Assembly (NCBI GenBank): GCA_913020245.1
Contig: CAJWAD010000008.1
Coordinates: forward strand, 1-62,347
Source of the DNA: an uncultured Oleiphilus sp.
Lineage (GTDB): Bacteria > Pseudomonadota > Gammaproteobacteria > Pseudomonadales > Oleiphilaceae
DNA length: 62,347 nt
Direction: 5' to 3'
Below are positions 9,753-18,251 of the stretch, one piece after another. Below the pieces are notes generated by a model that was not told the DNA's origin, did no database searches, and saw only the letters and a list, made by a program, of their open reading frames with translations. Within the stretch, counting starts at the first letter, position 1; each line of letters starts with the position of its first letter. The position numbers were made by a program, and so were the translations under genes.

Positions 9753-10072
9753 TGCTTCGTCTGCCGTGTATACGGATACGGCAATTGCCCTAGCGGCACT
9801 TCTAGGCGGTTCGTGGTCGGGCCCGAAGGTAACCCAATCATCTCATCGTAGGGGCTTTCGTGGCGTAATACAGTCTCGGAAATACCAAGGGGCTCGAAAC
9901 ACTCGCGCATTTTCATCAAGTTTCGACGCACAAAACATTTCGCCTCACTCTCCCAAACTAAACGTTCCTCACCGTCGATCACCACAAACGCTTGGTACAG
10001 AGCTTGCTCGATCGAGCAGATCACGAGTTTATCTATTTTGTAAACGGAAAGATTTCGGAACAAAATTTTCAT
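9749..10072 (-). CDS. DUF6482-like small protein
   Basis: 107 residues, soluble, with no signal peptide. The segment YQAFVVIDGEERLVWE followed by LRHESPYDEMIGLP fits what I recall of the DUF6482 family of gammaproteobacteria, which has no assigned function. It is monocistronic on the minus strand and converges on the flavodoxin-like gene with a four-base overlap. A 102-residue ORF on the other strand covers the same DNA; its composition does not look like a protein. Confidence 0.7.
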   Translation of the reverse strand: MKILFRNLSVYKIDKLVICSIEQALYQAFVVIDGEERLVWESEAKCFVRRNLMKMRECFEPLGISETVLRHESPYDEMIGLPSGPTTNRLEVPLGQLPYPYTRQTKH

Positions 10073-10171
10073 AGACTTTCTCTTATCTTTACGTTTTATA
10101 CGACTCGCTCTCGCAGATAGCCTTGTTCCGGGAAAATTTTGTCAACATTGAATAATTTAAAACAGCATTAA

Positions 10172-10819
10172 TTACTCACTCCGTTTGCTCGTGCCGAACA
10201 AACGATCACCCGCATCACCAAGACCCGGAAGTATATAGCCATGATTATTTAACTCACGATCAATTGCAGCCGTGTATATTTGGACGTCGGGGTGCGCAAC
10301 GGAGACGCTCTTAATTCCCTCCGGTGAAGCCAGCAGACATAGAAACTTAATCCTTATTGCGCCATACTTTTTAACAATATCTAGCGCCGCTACTGCACTG
10401 TTTCCAGTCGCGAGCATCGGATCGACTACAATAACCGGCCGCTCTTGAAGACGCTCAGGGAGTTTTGTGTAATATTCAATCGCTTGAAGCGTATCCGCAT
10501 CTCGATACACACCGATACAACCTACTCTTGCTGAGGGTAGCAAATCTAAAAAACCGTCTAAAAAGCCATTACCAGCCCGCAAAACAGAGACAAGGCAAAG
10601 TTTTTTTCCGGCGAGCTGCACACCCTGCATCGTTTCTAAAGGTGTTTCTATCGTGTGGGGTGCAACATCTAAATCACGAGTAATTTCATACCCCAATAAT
10701 AACGAAATCTCTCTCAACAACTGGCGAAAAGATGCGCTGGAAGTCGCCTTGTCACGCATCAATGTCAACTTGTGTTGGATTAACGGATGTGAAATCAATT
10801 TGGTGTTAGGGGATAACAT
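10172..10819 (-). CDS. upp: Uracil phosphoribosyltransferase
   Basis: Converts uracil and PRPP to UMP in pyrimidine salvage. 215 residues, close to the usual 208. It has the N-terminal [25 protein letters not shown], the PRPP loop [12 protein letters not shown] and the C-terminal [16 protein letters not shown], all classic Upp. It is the last gene of a leftward six-gene unit, starting three bases after the racemase stop. The usual partner uraA is absent. The upstream ABC transporter suggests it salvages a base, or a base derived from an imported ring compound. Confidence 0.95.
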   Translation of the reverse strand: MLSPNTKLISHPLIQHKLTLMRDKATSSASFRQLLREISLLLGYEITRDLDVAPHTIETPLETMQGVQLAGKKLCLVSVLRAGNGFLDGFLDLLPSARVGCIGVYRDADTLQAIEYYTKLPERLQERPVIVVDPMLATGNSAVAALDIVKKYGAIRIKFLCLLASPEGIKSVSVAHPDVQIYTAAIDRELNNHGYILPGLGDAGDRLFGTSKRSE

Positions 10820-10822
10820 TAT

Positions 10823-11563
10823 CTACTCCGATCCGGGCGAAAAACGTTCAAATAAGCCTGCATACTGCTTTGACCTCGGCTTCTTAAAAGTATTCCGACG
10901 AGAGGTAAACGTTGGTAAACGTATTAGACCCTGCATAACGGATACCGCTGCAGTGACGCCTTCAATAACAGGGACTTGATAACGGTCTTGCAAGGCTTGT
11001 CGTAGGCTCACCATCCCCGCACAACCGAGTACAATTGCCTCACTGCCGTCACGTTCTAAAGCCTTCTCTATTTGGCGAAATAGAGGCCTTAACGTATTTT
11101 CATTTCCGTTTTCAAGCGCTAGAACTGGAATTTCACTTGCACGTATCGATCGGCATTGTCGCTCAAACCCGTATTCAATTACACGTCTTTGCAAGGGGTG
11201 AATGGAACATGAAAGTGTCGTGATAATGGAGAATGAACCGGCCAGAATAGAGGCATGTTGGCAGGCTGCTTGGCACAAACCAATAACGGGAACATCGCTA
11301 ATACAACGTGCCGCTTCCACTCCTGTATCATCAAAACAACCAATAATCACACCTTCGACTGACGCCGAAGCTAGCGCAATATGCTCTAGCATGGGGGGGA
11401 TCGCAAATGCTTCGTCATAGTATCCCTCGATACTGGGGGGACCATAATCACTGGTGAATGAGATTATGTCAGTGTCACTCGGCAACACTTTCCGCGCGGC
11501 CGCGACCATTGACTCAGTCATGGTCTGAGTGGTGTTCGGATTAACTAAAAGTAGTTGCCTCAT
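10823..11563 (-). CDS. Asp/Glu/hydantoin racemase family (allantoin-racemase-like)
   Basis: A cofactor-independent racemase fold of 246 residues with VNPNTTQTMTE at the N-terminus and the paired catalytic cysteines in GCFDDTGVEAAR and LGCAGM. This arrangement is shared by hydantoin racemase and allantoin racemase (HpxA). The length matches those enzymes. It lies between two permease genes and upp, so the substrate is probably a hydantoin-like or ureide compound imported by the transporter. A maleate-isomerase-like role is less likely. Confidence 0.82.
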   Translation of the reverse strand: MRQLLLVNPNTTQTMTESMVAAARKVLPSDTDIISFTSDYGPPSIEGYYDEAFAIPPMLEHIALASASVEGVIIGCFDDTGVEAARCISDVPVIGLCQAACQHASILAGSFSIITTLSCSIHPLQRRVIEYGFERQCRSIRASEIPVLALENGNENTLRPLFRQIEKALERDGSEAIVLGCAGMVSLRQALQDRYQVPVIEGVTAAVSVMQGLIRLPTFTSRRNTFKKPRSKQYAGLFERFSPGSE

Positions 11564-11576
11564 ATGAATTTTCTAT

Positions 11577-12395
11577 CTAATTAAATTGACCACTTCGTCT
11601 TTTTCTAAACCATGTAATCAACCAAAAACTGACACCCATAACGAAGAAAGAGATGGAGGTAGTAAGAGTTCCTAATGCATACAATGTAGGCGTCGTGACG
11701 GTGGTTGTCATACCAAATATTTCTAATGGGAGCGTATTGTAAACGCCCATTGCCAATAAGGAGCGCGCAAACTCATCAAAGCTGAGCGTGAAGCCAAATA
11801 ATCCTACACCCACGAGACTTGGTGCGATGATTGGCAACAGAACTAACTGGACGACTTGTCGGGGCGATGCGCCCATATCACGTGCTGCCTCTTCGTAAGA
11901 TTTATCAAAGCGATTAAACACGGCAAACATAATTAAAAGTCCAAAAGGCAGGGTCCAACTTAAATGCGCGCCCAACCCAGAGCTATACCATTGCGACTCA
12001 AAACCAAGCTGATCAAAAAGCAAACCAATCCCTAAGGTTAGTAGAATCGATGGGACAATCAGGCTGGCTATAGATAGGTAAAACACAAATGATGCCCCCT
12101 TAAACCCCTTACGAAACGCTAAACCGGCGGCCAACGAAATCATCACAGTTAAGATCATCACGATGCTTGCTAACGATAATGAACGTATAAACGACCCTTT
12201 AAAGTCGCCTACGCGCTGAGGTTGAAACAATTCGAAGAACCAATGGAATGACGCACCTCGCATGGGAAAGGTTAAGCCTCCGCCAGGCCCCTGAAAGGAT
12301 AGGGTAAAAATAGCAATCATTGGTCCGTACATAAAAACCACAAAAAAGATAAAAAATAGAAGCAGTGGTATGAAACTTCTGCGTCGCCCTAGCAT
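11577..12395 (-). CDS. ABC transporter permease, PotC-like
   Basis: An inner-membrane permease of 272 residues with six predicted helices. The cytoplasmic EAA loop YEEAARDMGASPRQVVQLVLLP contacts the ATPase. Sequence and gene order place it in the spermidine/putrescine/2-aminoethylphosphonate-type importer group, whose substrates are often not polyamines. It is separated from the second permease by one base and from the racemase by 13 bases. Substrate specificity cannot be read from the permease. Confidence 0.9.
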   Translation of the reverse strand: MLGRRRSFIPLLLFFIFFVVFMYGPMIAIFTLSFQGPGGGLTFPMRGASFHWFFELFQPQRVGDFKGSFIRSLSLASIVMILTVMISLAAGLAFRKGFKGASFVFYLSIASLIVPSILLTLGIGLLFDQLGFESQWYSSGLGAHLSWTLPFGLLIMFAVFNRFDKSYEEAARDMGASPRQVVQLVLLPIIAPSLVGVGLFGFTLSFDEFARSLLAMGVYNTLPLEIFGMTTTVTTPTLYALGTLTTSISFFVMGVSFWLITWFRKRRSGQFN

Positions 12396-12396
12396 C

Positions 12397-13233
12397 TCAA
12401 AGCTCCTTTCGGATATTTACGAAGCGCATTAGTACGGCAACGATAATTAAGACGGTGATCAATAACACAACTGCGTCTGCCGCCGCAGCTGGATATTGTA
12501 ACAATGCGCGTTTATTATTCATTGCGACGCCCACGGAAGCACTCTGCCCTCCTGACATTGTTTGAATCGTGACAAAATCTCCCATAACAAGTGTTATGAC
12601 AAAGATACTGCCTATCGCAATGCCTGACTTACACAGTGGAAGAACAACATATATCAGCGTCTGCCAACCGTTTGCTCCCGCGTCATAAGCCGCTTCAATA
12701 ATGCTTTTATCTATACGCATCATCGTATTAAAGATCGGCACTACCATGAACAAGGTATATAAATGCACGAAGGCAAGTACAACGGCAAAATCAGAGTACA
12801 GAAGCCATTCCAATGGTTTATCAATGAGCCCCATGCCAAGAAGCGTTTCGTTGACTAAACCATGACGACCTAAAACCGGAATCCAAGCAATCATACGAAT
12901 AATATTCGACGTTAGAAACGGAATGGTACAGATCAAGAACAGGGCCATTTGCCAAGTCAAACTTTGGACATGAAATGCTAAGAAGTAAGCGACGGTAAAA
13001 CCAACAAGAAAGGTGACAAGCCATGTTACTAAAGTAAATTTGAGCGTTTTAAGATAAATCGTATACGTGACCCCTGAGCTGAATAACTCCTCATAATTGG
13101 TCAGCACAAAATCTGGAATCAAGCTAAATGCGTTGTAGTCCCAAAAGCTCACAACGCCAATAACGATGATTGGTCCTATAAAAAAAAGTATAAGAACCAG
13201 GAGCAAAGGCGTTATTTGGAGGTATCGAGTCAT
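12397..13233 (-). CDS. ABC transporter permease, PotB-like
   Basis: 278 residues with six helices. The EAA loop IIEAAYDAGANGWQTLIYVVLP is present, and the region IPFLTSNIIRMIAWIPVLG is typical of PotB-type subunits. It forms a heterodimer with the PotC-like partner one base downstream. It is translated after the binding protein gene with a 58-base gap, all leftward. Confidence 0.9.
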   Translation of the reverse strand: MTRYLQITPLLLVLILFFIGPIIVIGVVSFWDYNAFSLIPDFVLTNYEELFSSGVTYTIYLKTLKFTLVTWLVTFLVGFTVAYFLAFHVQSLTWQMALFLICTIPFLTSNIIRMIAWIPVLGRHGLVNETLLGMGLIDKPLEWLLYSDFAVVLAFVHLYTLFMVVPIFNTMMRIDKSIIEAAYDAGANGWQTLIYVVLPLCKSGIAIGSIFVITLVMGDFVTIQTMSGGQSASVGVAMNNKRALLQYPAAAADAVVLLITVLIIVAVLMRFVNIRKEL

Positions 13234-13291
13234 AATGAGAAACCTCGTCTCCGGCTAAAAAATCTCATAGTTAACCGGAGATCCCGACCGC

Positions 13292-14614
13292 TTAAGAGGC
13301 AATAAATTCATTCCATTTCCGGACCATATATCGGTTTTCATCCATCACAGAATTCCAACAGGCAACGGACCCCATTCGCTCATAGAAAGAGCCACCATCG
13401 CGCACAGCACCTGCAGATTCAAGCTTGCTACCGAATGGATCAATAATATCGCTTTGTGCCGGCTTACCTTCAAACCAATATCCCCATTCGTCATCAGACA
13501 TGAATAGTTTTGACGTTTCAGGTGCCGCTGAATAGTAACCTTGTCGCATCAATAAACCACCAACCCAACCCGACAAATACCAATTGATGTATTCATAAGC
13601 TGCATCAAGTTCTAAACCCGATAAATTTCGTGATAGTCCTAAACCGCCACCCCATGAACGATAACCCTCCTTCAATGGCTGATAGATACAAGGCATCCCC
13701 ATAGATCGGACTTTGGTAATGGCTGGCGACCACATAGATTGAATAACAACCTCACCTGACGCCATCAGATTCACCGACTCATCGAACGTTTTCCAAAAGG
13801 CTCGGAACTGTCCATCTTTCTTAGCTTCGGTGAAAATCGCCATCGTCTTGTCGATTTCCTCTTTCGTCATATTACCTTTGTCGCCATATTGCACAGCGCC
13901 CATGGCTTCACAAACCATTGCTGCATCCATAATGCCGATAGAGGAAATATTGAGGATGGATGCCTTGCCCTTAAATTCGCTATTTAACAACTCAGACCAA
14001 CTTCCGATAGGTCGTTTAATTAAATCGGGCCGAATACCTAAGGTATCCGCGTTGTAAATTGTCGGCACCAGTGTGTACCAATTGGTTTCTTCCGTTGCAA
14101 ATGCCTTAGACGTTGGCGACTCTGCAAAACCCACCGTATGGGGTGCCGTGCCTTGAGCAATGTTAGAAGATGGTGTTAGTTTTCCGTTTTTAAAAATCCC
14201 AACAATTTTATCGTAATTTTTTAAACGGCTGACATCAAAAGGCTGAAGGTTGCCGGCGCCCCAAACCTTTTTCACGGTGAAATACTCGATGTCTGCGATG
14301 TCAAATGACTTCGGCTGTGTCACAACTCGTTGCGCGGTTGTGTCAGTATCTAGCGCGGTCATCTCCAAATTGAAGCCAAGATCTTTCTTAACCTGCTCTG
14401 GAATCGCATTAATATTTGATACGCCTGTTCCAAATTGCCGCAAGGTTACATTTTTAATGTTCTGCGCCCAGATCATAGGAAAGCCGCCAGTCATGGCGGC
14501 CGCTCCCGTGGCAACGGCCGCGGTCGTCTTGAGAAACTTTCGTCGACCCTGATCGGTCTCCGATTCGTTCTGCGTGTCTTTACTTAAATCTGTACTTATA
14601 TCTTTCTCTTTCAT
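13292..14614 (-). CDS. ABC transporter periplasmic binding protein with Tat signal
   Basis: 440 residues. The N-terminus has about 22 hydrophilic residues, then the twin-arginine motif GRRKFLKTTAA (Arg24-Arg25) and a hydrophobic Ala/Gly stretch, so it is exported folded by the Tat path. The body is a PotD/PotF-like solute-binding protein, with landmarks such as NWYTLVPTIYNADTLGI and MASGEVVIQSMWSPAI. It captures the ligand for the two downstream permeases. Tat export of a binding protein is less common than Sec export. The ligand is unknown; the racemase context suggests a cyclic ureide or nucleobase relative. Confidence 0.88.
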   Translation of the reverse strand: MKEKDISTDLSKDTQNESETDQGRRKFLKTTAAVATGAAAMTGGFPMIWAQNIKNVTLRQFGTGVSNINAIPEQVKKDLGFNLEMTALDTDTTAQRVVTQPKSFDIADIEYFTVKKVWGAGNLQPFDVSRLKNYDKIVGIFKNGKLTPSSNIAQGTAPHTVGFAESPTSKAFATEETNWYTLVPTIYNADTLGIRPDLIKRPIGSWSELLNSEFKGKASILNISSIGIMDAAMVCEAMGAVQYGDKGNMTKEEIDKTMAIFTEAKKDGQFRAFWKTFDESVNLMASGEVVIQSMWSPAITKVRSMGMPCIYQPLKEGYRSWGGGLGLSRNLSGLELDAAYEYINWYLSGWVGGLLMRQGYYSAAPETSKLFMSDDEWGYWFEGKPAQSDIIDPFGSKLESAGAVRDGGSFYERMGSVACWNSVMDENRYMVRKWNEFIAS

Positions 14615-14662
14615 TAGCTTTTGCTCCGAGTGTGGGAATTAAGAATGAATATGAAAATGACT

Positions 14663-15775
14663 TCAGTGAGGGTGTAACAACCAGGTTTGACTACTATTCC
14701 AGCCGGCCCAAACCTGATCGCCGGGCTGTATTTTTTCGCTGAGAAAAAAATCATCAGAGACTTGAGCGTTGAACTCGGTATTTTCACCAAGCGTCTGCAA
14801 ATTGAGCTTTACATACGCACCATGAAACTCCGCATCGATAACCTCGCAATTAATCAAATTCTCACGATTCACGGTCTCGGCTTGATGCGCTATCTCGATG
14901 AGATCAGAACGGACACTAAAGTTATAATGCGGATAAGGGGTCTTACCCGCTTGCCCCTGAACTCGGAACACTTGATTGTTCGCACCCACTAAAGATATTT
15001 GATCTTCATTGTGGTCACTGTATTGGCCGGTAAATACGTTATGGCCGCCAATAAAACGCGCAACAAACTCATTTTGCGGAAAGCGAAACACATCGCGCGC
15101 CCCACCGACTTGACTAATTCTAGCCTTGTCCATCACTACCACCTGGTCAGCTAAAGCCAGTGCTTCCTCTTGCGAATGTGTCACATGAATAAAGGTAATG
15201 CCGAGCTCTCGCTGCAAGCGTCGCAGCTCGGCGCGCATTTGGATACGTAGGAATGGATCCAGAGCGGATAAAGGCTCATCGAGCAAAAGAACACTGGGTT
15301 GGTTCTGCAAGGCTCTCGCGAGCGCCACACGCTGTTGCTGCCCACCTGACAACTGATCAGGCATACGTTTGCTAAAACCCTCCATTTTTACCAGCGATAA
15401 TAATTCGAGGGCCCGCTCATGACGATCGGCCTTTGAGACCCCGCGCAGTTTTAGTGCAAACGCGACATTATCGATACAGTTTAGGTGCGGAAATAGTGCA
15501 TAATTTTGGAACATCATGGCGGTGCCGCGCGCAGAGGGGGGTAACGTCGTAGTGGGCTTTCCGTCAATCAGTATTTGGCCAGAGCTGGCTATTTCATGGC
15601 CAGCGATGAGCCTGAGAGTCGTACTTTTGCCACAACCAGATGGTCCCAAAAGACAGCAATACGCGCCCTCATCTATCTTGAGATTGACATGATCAACTGC
15701 TTTACTGCCGTCAAAATCTTTACATAAGTCGATGAGCTCTACTTGGCCGTTTTCCTTGTTCTTAACGCTGAGCAT
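14663..15775 (-). CDS. ABC transporter ATPase, PotA-like, first gene of the operon
   Basis: 370 residues. Walker A GPSGCGKST, signature LSGGQQQRVALARAL, Walker B LLLDEPLSALD and the switch histidine in THSQEEAL are all present. A TOBE-like C-terminal domain follows, consistent with the CUT1/MOI/POPT class of importer ATPases. As the first gene of the leftward unit it should be closest to the promoter, in the 15776-15994 gap. That gap holds ACAATG (15805-15810) and its complement CATTGT (15820-15825) as a weak dyad. Confidence 0.93.
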   Translation of the reverse strand: MLSVKNKENGQVELIDLCKDFDGSKAVDHVNLKIDEGAYCCLLGPSGCGKSTTLRLIAGHEIASSGQILIDGKPTTTLPPSARGTAMMFQNYALFPHLNCIDNVAFALKLRGVSKADRHERALELLSLVKMEGFSKRMPDQLSGGQQQRVALARALQNQPSVLLLDEPLSALDPFLRIQMRAELRRLQRELGITFIHVTHSQEEALALADQVVVMDKARISQVGGARDVFRFPQNEFVARFIGGHNVFTGQYSDHNEDQISLVGANNQVFRVQGQAGKTPYPHYNFSVRSDLIEIAHQAETVNRENLINCEVIDAEFHGAYVKLNLQTLGENTEFNAQVSDDFFLSEKIQPGDQVWAGWNSSQTWLLHPH

Positions 15776-15994
15776 TGTTTATATCCAAACTTCATCGACA
15801 CATTACAATGTCTTAAAAGCATTGTTCGTGCCGCATCACGCATAGAAAGGTTAAGAACTCACTCAACTCAGCCTCAAATAATTAATTAAACCTCCACATA
15901 TACAAACCATTTAGAAACAGAATATTCTTTTTTAGTAAAAATCGGCAAACGGGTTAATGGCAAAGATAGCTGCGCATTAGTCTTACAATATGCT

Positions 15995-16990
15995 CTACAG
16001 CATATCGACTAAAAAATGCCGCGTGGCGTTTCCCTCTACAATAGACGTTAACGCACTTACAACATCGTCAAGCTTGATTTCTTGGTTAAGCGCTGCAAGC
16101 GCTGGCAATGAGGCTACCATGGCAAGTTGTTCCCAAGCTGTGCGCTTTTCTTCGAGAGGAATTTCAACGGAATCGACACCGAGCAAATTAACATTACGCA
16201 GGATATGCGGGAAAACACTGCCAGGATAATTCGGATTCTCTACCAAACCGCATGCGGCGACCGACCCGCTATGCTTAACCGATTTGAGGACATTCGCTAA
16301 CGTTACACCGCCTGCCACATCGATCGCCGCTGCATAGTCGGCCTGCCCCAGCGGACGCTTACTTTCTTCTTGCAAATTTGCACGATCGATAACCGACTTC
16401 GCACCAATGCTTTGCAGATAGTCGGTTTGTTCAAGTTTGCCCGTGCTGGCGACTACCTCATAGCCTGCGTGCGCTAACAAGGCCACTGCGATTGAGCCGA
16501 CGCCCCCCGACGCACCGGTTACCAACACCTTACCTTGAGAAGGCGTCAGTCCCATTTTCTCCAGCTTATTAATACACAGCTGCGCTGTTAATCCTGCTGT
16601 ACCGAAGTGCATGGCTTGCTTTGCATTCATCTCAGTTGGGCAAGGAATCACCCAAGACGCCGGTACACGGATATACTGCCCCAAGCCACCCGCCGTGTTC
16701 ATACCCAAATCATAGCCGGTAACTATTACTGAGTCGCCCGGCGCAAAAGCGTCTACATCACTCTGTTCAACGGCACCCGCGGCGTCAATCCCCGGTTGAT
16801 GCGGAAATTGTCGAGTTACTCCTTTATTGCCATGTGCGGACAGTGCATCTTTAAAATTTAACGATGAATATTCGACACGGATAAGAATCTCACCTTTTGG
16901 TAAATCGTCAATCGAACGCTCGACGAGTGCTTGCGTGTAGTTTTTATCTTCTGCTTCCTCGACGAATAAGGCTCTGTATTTAGTCATCAA
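15995..16990 (-). CDS. YhdH/AcuI-type acrylyl-CoA reductase / quinone oxidoreductase
   Basis: A medium-chain reductase of 331 residues. YSSLNFKDALSAHGNKGVTR and PGIDAAGAV identify the YhdH/YhfP group. VTGASGGVGSIAVALLA is the NADPH-binding loop. The characterised member AcuI reduces acrylyl-CoA to propionyl-CoA, which detoxifies acrylate made from DMSP or 3-hydroxypropionate. There is no DMSP lyase in the window, so the natural substrate is open. Two adjacent ATGs (16990 and 16987) are possible starts. It has its own short intergenic region. Confidence 0.88.
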   Translation of the reverse strand: MMTKYRALFVEEAEDKNYTQALVERSIDDLPKGEILIRVEYSSLNFKDALSAHGNKGVTRQFPHQPGIDAAGAVEQSDVDAFAPGDSVIVTGYDLGMNTAGGLGQYIRVPASWVIPCPTEMNAKQAMHFGTAGLTAQLCINKLEKMGLTPSQGKVLVTGASGGVGSIAVALLAHAGYEVVASTGKLEQTDYLQSIGAKSVIDRANLQEESKRPLGQADYAAAIDVAGGVTLANVLKSVKHSGSVAACGLVENPNYPGSVFPHILRNVNLLGVDSVEIPLEEKRTAWEQLAMVASLPALAALNQEIKLDDVVSALTSIVEGNATRHFLVDML

Positions 16991-17081
16991 ATTCTCCGCA
17001 TAACATCAATGTAAATTATCGTGGGCATGAGCCTATCAAAAATTCACGCCGACGAAATGTTTAATTGACGCACGACTGTCT

Positions 17082-18107
17082 TCACTCGTTTAAATTTCGT
17101 TGGCGCCATGCGCGAGGGGAAAGAGCATGGTAGGTTTTGAACGCCTTGGAAAATGCGCTTAATTCGTTATAACCCAACATCAATGAAAGTTGCGTTAATG
17201 GCATTTCACTATTGCTTAATACCCAGCGAGACACATTCATTCGTGTTTCGAGCACGAGCCGCTTAAAACTATATCCATTAGCCTTGAGGCGGCGCTGCAA
17301 CGTGCGCGGATGCATATGCAATAGGCCGGCGATATACGTCAACATAGACTGAGACATACCTAAGCTTGCAAGAATAAGCGCCTGGGTTTCGCGATCTATT
17401 TTGTCGCCTTGAGTGCGCAACCGTCGGTCCATATTTACTTCAAGCTGCTGAGTTATCGACTCGTCGAAGGTTGCAATTTCACGCGTTAAAAACCGTTTTG
17501 GAAAGAATAACTGGTCGCGCTCTTGGCTGAAATTGACAGGCGCATCGAAGTACTGTGTGTAATGGTTGTCACTCGAGATGCGGCGGTGCGTAAAATGCAG
17601 GCCAGAAAGTTTAAAATCAGGCCCCACTAAGCGTCTTAAAATACGATAGCAAACCCCGAGCGAAAGTTCAGAAGGTTGGCCTTGATGCCGCTGCTGCCGT
17701 TGGTGCTGAAACCGGGTAATGACACAGAGCTCATCACTCACATCGAAGGTCCAATACTCAGCTAATACATGCAAGGACATATAGTTGCGGGCTCGGAACG
17801 CTGCCTCCAGAACCGATTCACTATGCATGATCATTAATCCAACGGGGCCCAGCATGGCAAGGCCCTGCGCGTTGGCTAATCTCAAACCAAAATCTGGCAC
17901 GTTATACAACGCGGCGCTATTTTCTAAAATCGCCTCATGCGAGGTATATGGAATAAATTTATCGGGCATTGCAAAGTCATCAACCGATAGCCCCAAAGGT
18001 GCAAGCACTTTACTCGCATCTTCGCCGATACTTTCGATCAGCGGCAAAAGGCCTTGCAAGGCGCCCAGGCGAATCGATAAGCCCGTATTCTCAAGCGTTT
18101 CAAGCAT
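17082..18107 (-). CDS. AraC-family transcriptional regulator (arabinose_bd-like sensor)
   Basis: 341 residues. The N-terminal two thirds resemble the Arabinose_bd (PF12625) sensor found in OruR/ArgR-like regulators. The C-terminal third is a double helix-turn-helix with MHPRTLQRRLKANGYSFKRL and LTQLSLMLGYNELSAFSKAFK. It is divergent from the amidohydrolase gene, with a perfect CGACAA-A-TTGTCG palindrome in the 144-base gap. This makes it the likely regulator of the amidohydrolase and epoxide-hydrolase genes. The effector is unknown. Confidence 0.9.
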   Translation of the reverse strand: MLETLENTGLSIRLGALQGLLPLIESIGEDASKVLAPLGLSVDDFAMPDKFIPYTSHEAILENSAALYNVPDFGLRLANAQGLAMLGPVGLMIMHSESVLEAAFRARNYMSLHVLAEYWTFDVSDELCVITRFQHQRQQRHQGQPSELSLGVCYRILRRLVGPDFKLSGLHFTHRRISSDNHYTQYFDAPVNFSQERDQLFFPKRFLTREIATFDESITQQLEVNMDRRLRTQGDKIDRETQALILASLGMSQSMLTYIAGLLHMHPRTLQRRLKANGYSFKRLVLETRMNVSRWVLSNSEMPLTQLSLMLGYNELSAFSKAFKTYHALSPRAWRQRNLNE

Positions 18108-18134
18108 TAGCTACTCTTTTGTCGTATAAATAAC

Positions 18135-18147
18135 CGACAAATTGTCG
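18135..18147. promoter_or_regulatory. Perfect palindromic operator candidate in AraC/amidohydrolase gap
   Basis: CGACAA, one base, TTGTCG. It is centred in the divergent intergenic region about 30 bases from the AraC start and 105 bases from the amidohydrolase start. The binding protein is inferred to be the adjacent AraC regulator. Confidence 0.45.
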
Positions 18148-18251
18148 CCTATTAACAAGTTTTTGTCTCTAGCCAACTTTATTATGTATAAAAATTAGCG
18201 TGTCGCTATTCGAAATATAAAACGCGCATGAGCATTTTGGGAGACTAAATA

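Noticed and set aside
9766-10074. Rightward 102-codon frame opposite the DUF6482-like gene
   Set aside because: Composition (Ser/Arg rich, no structure) looks non-coding, while the minus-strand product matches a known family.
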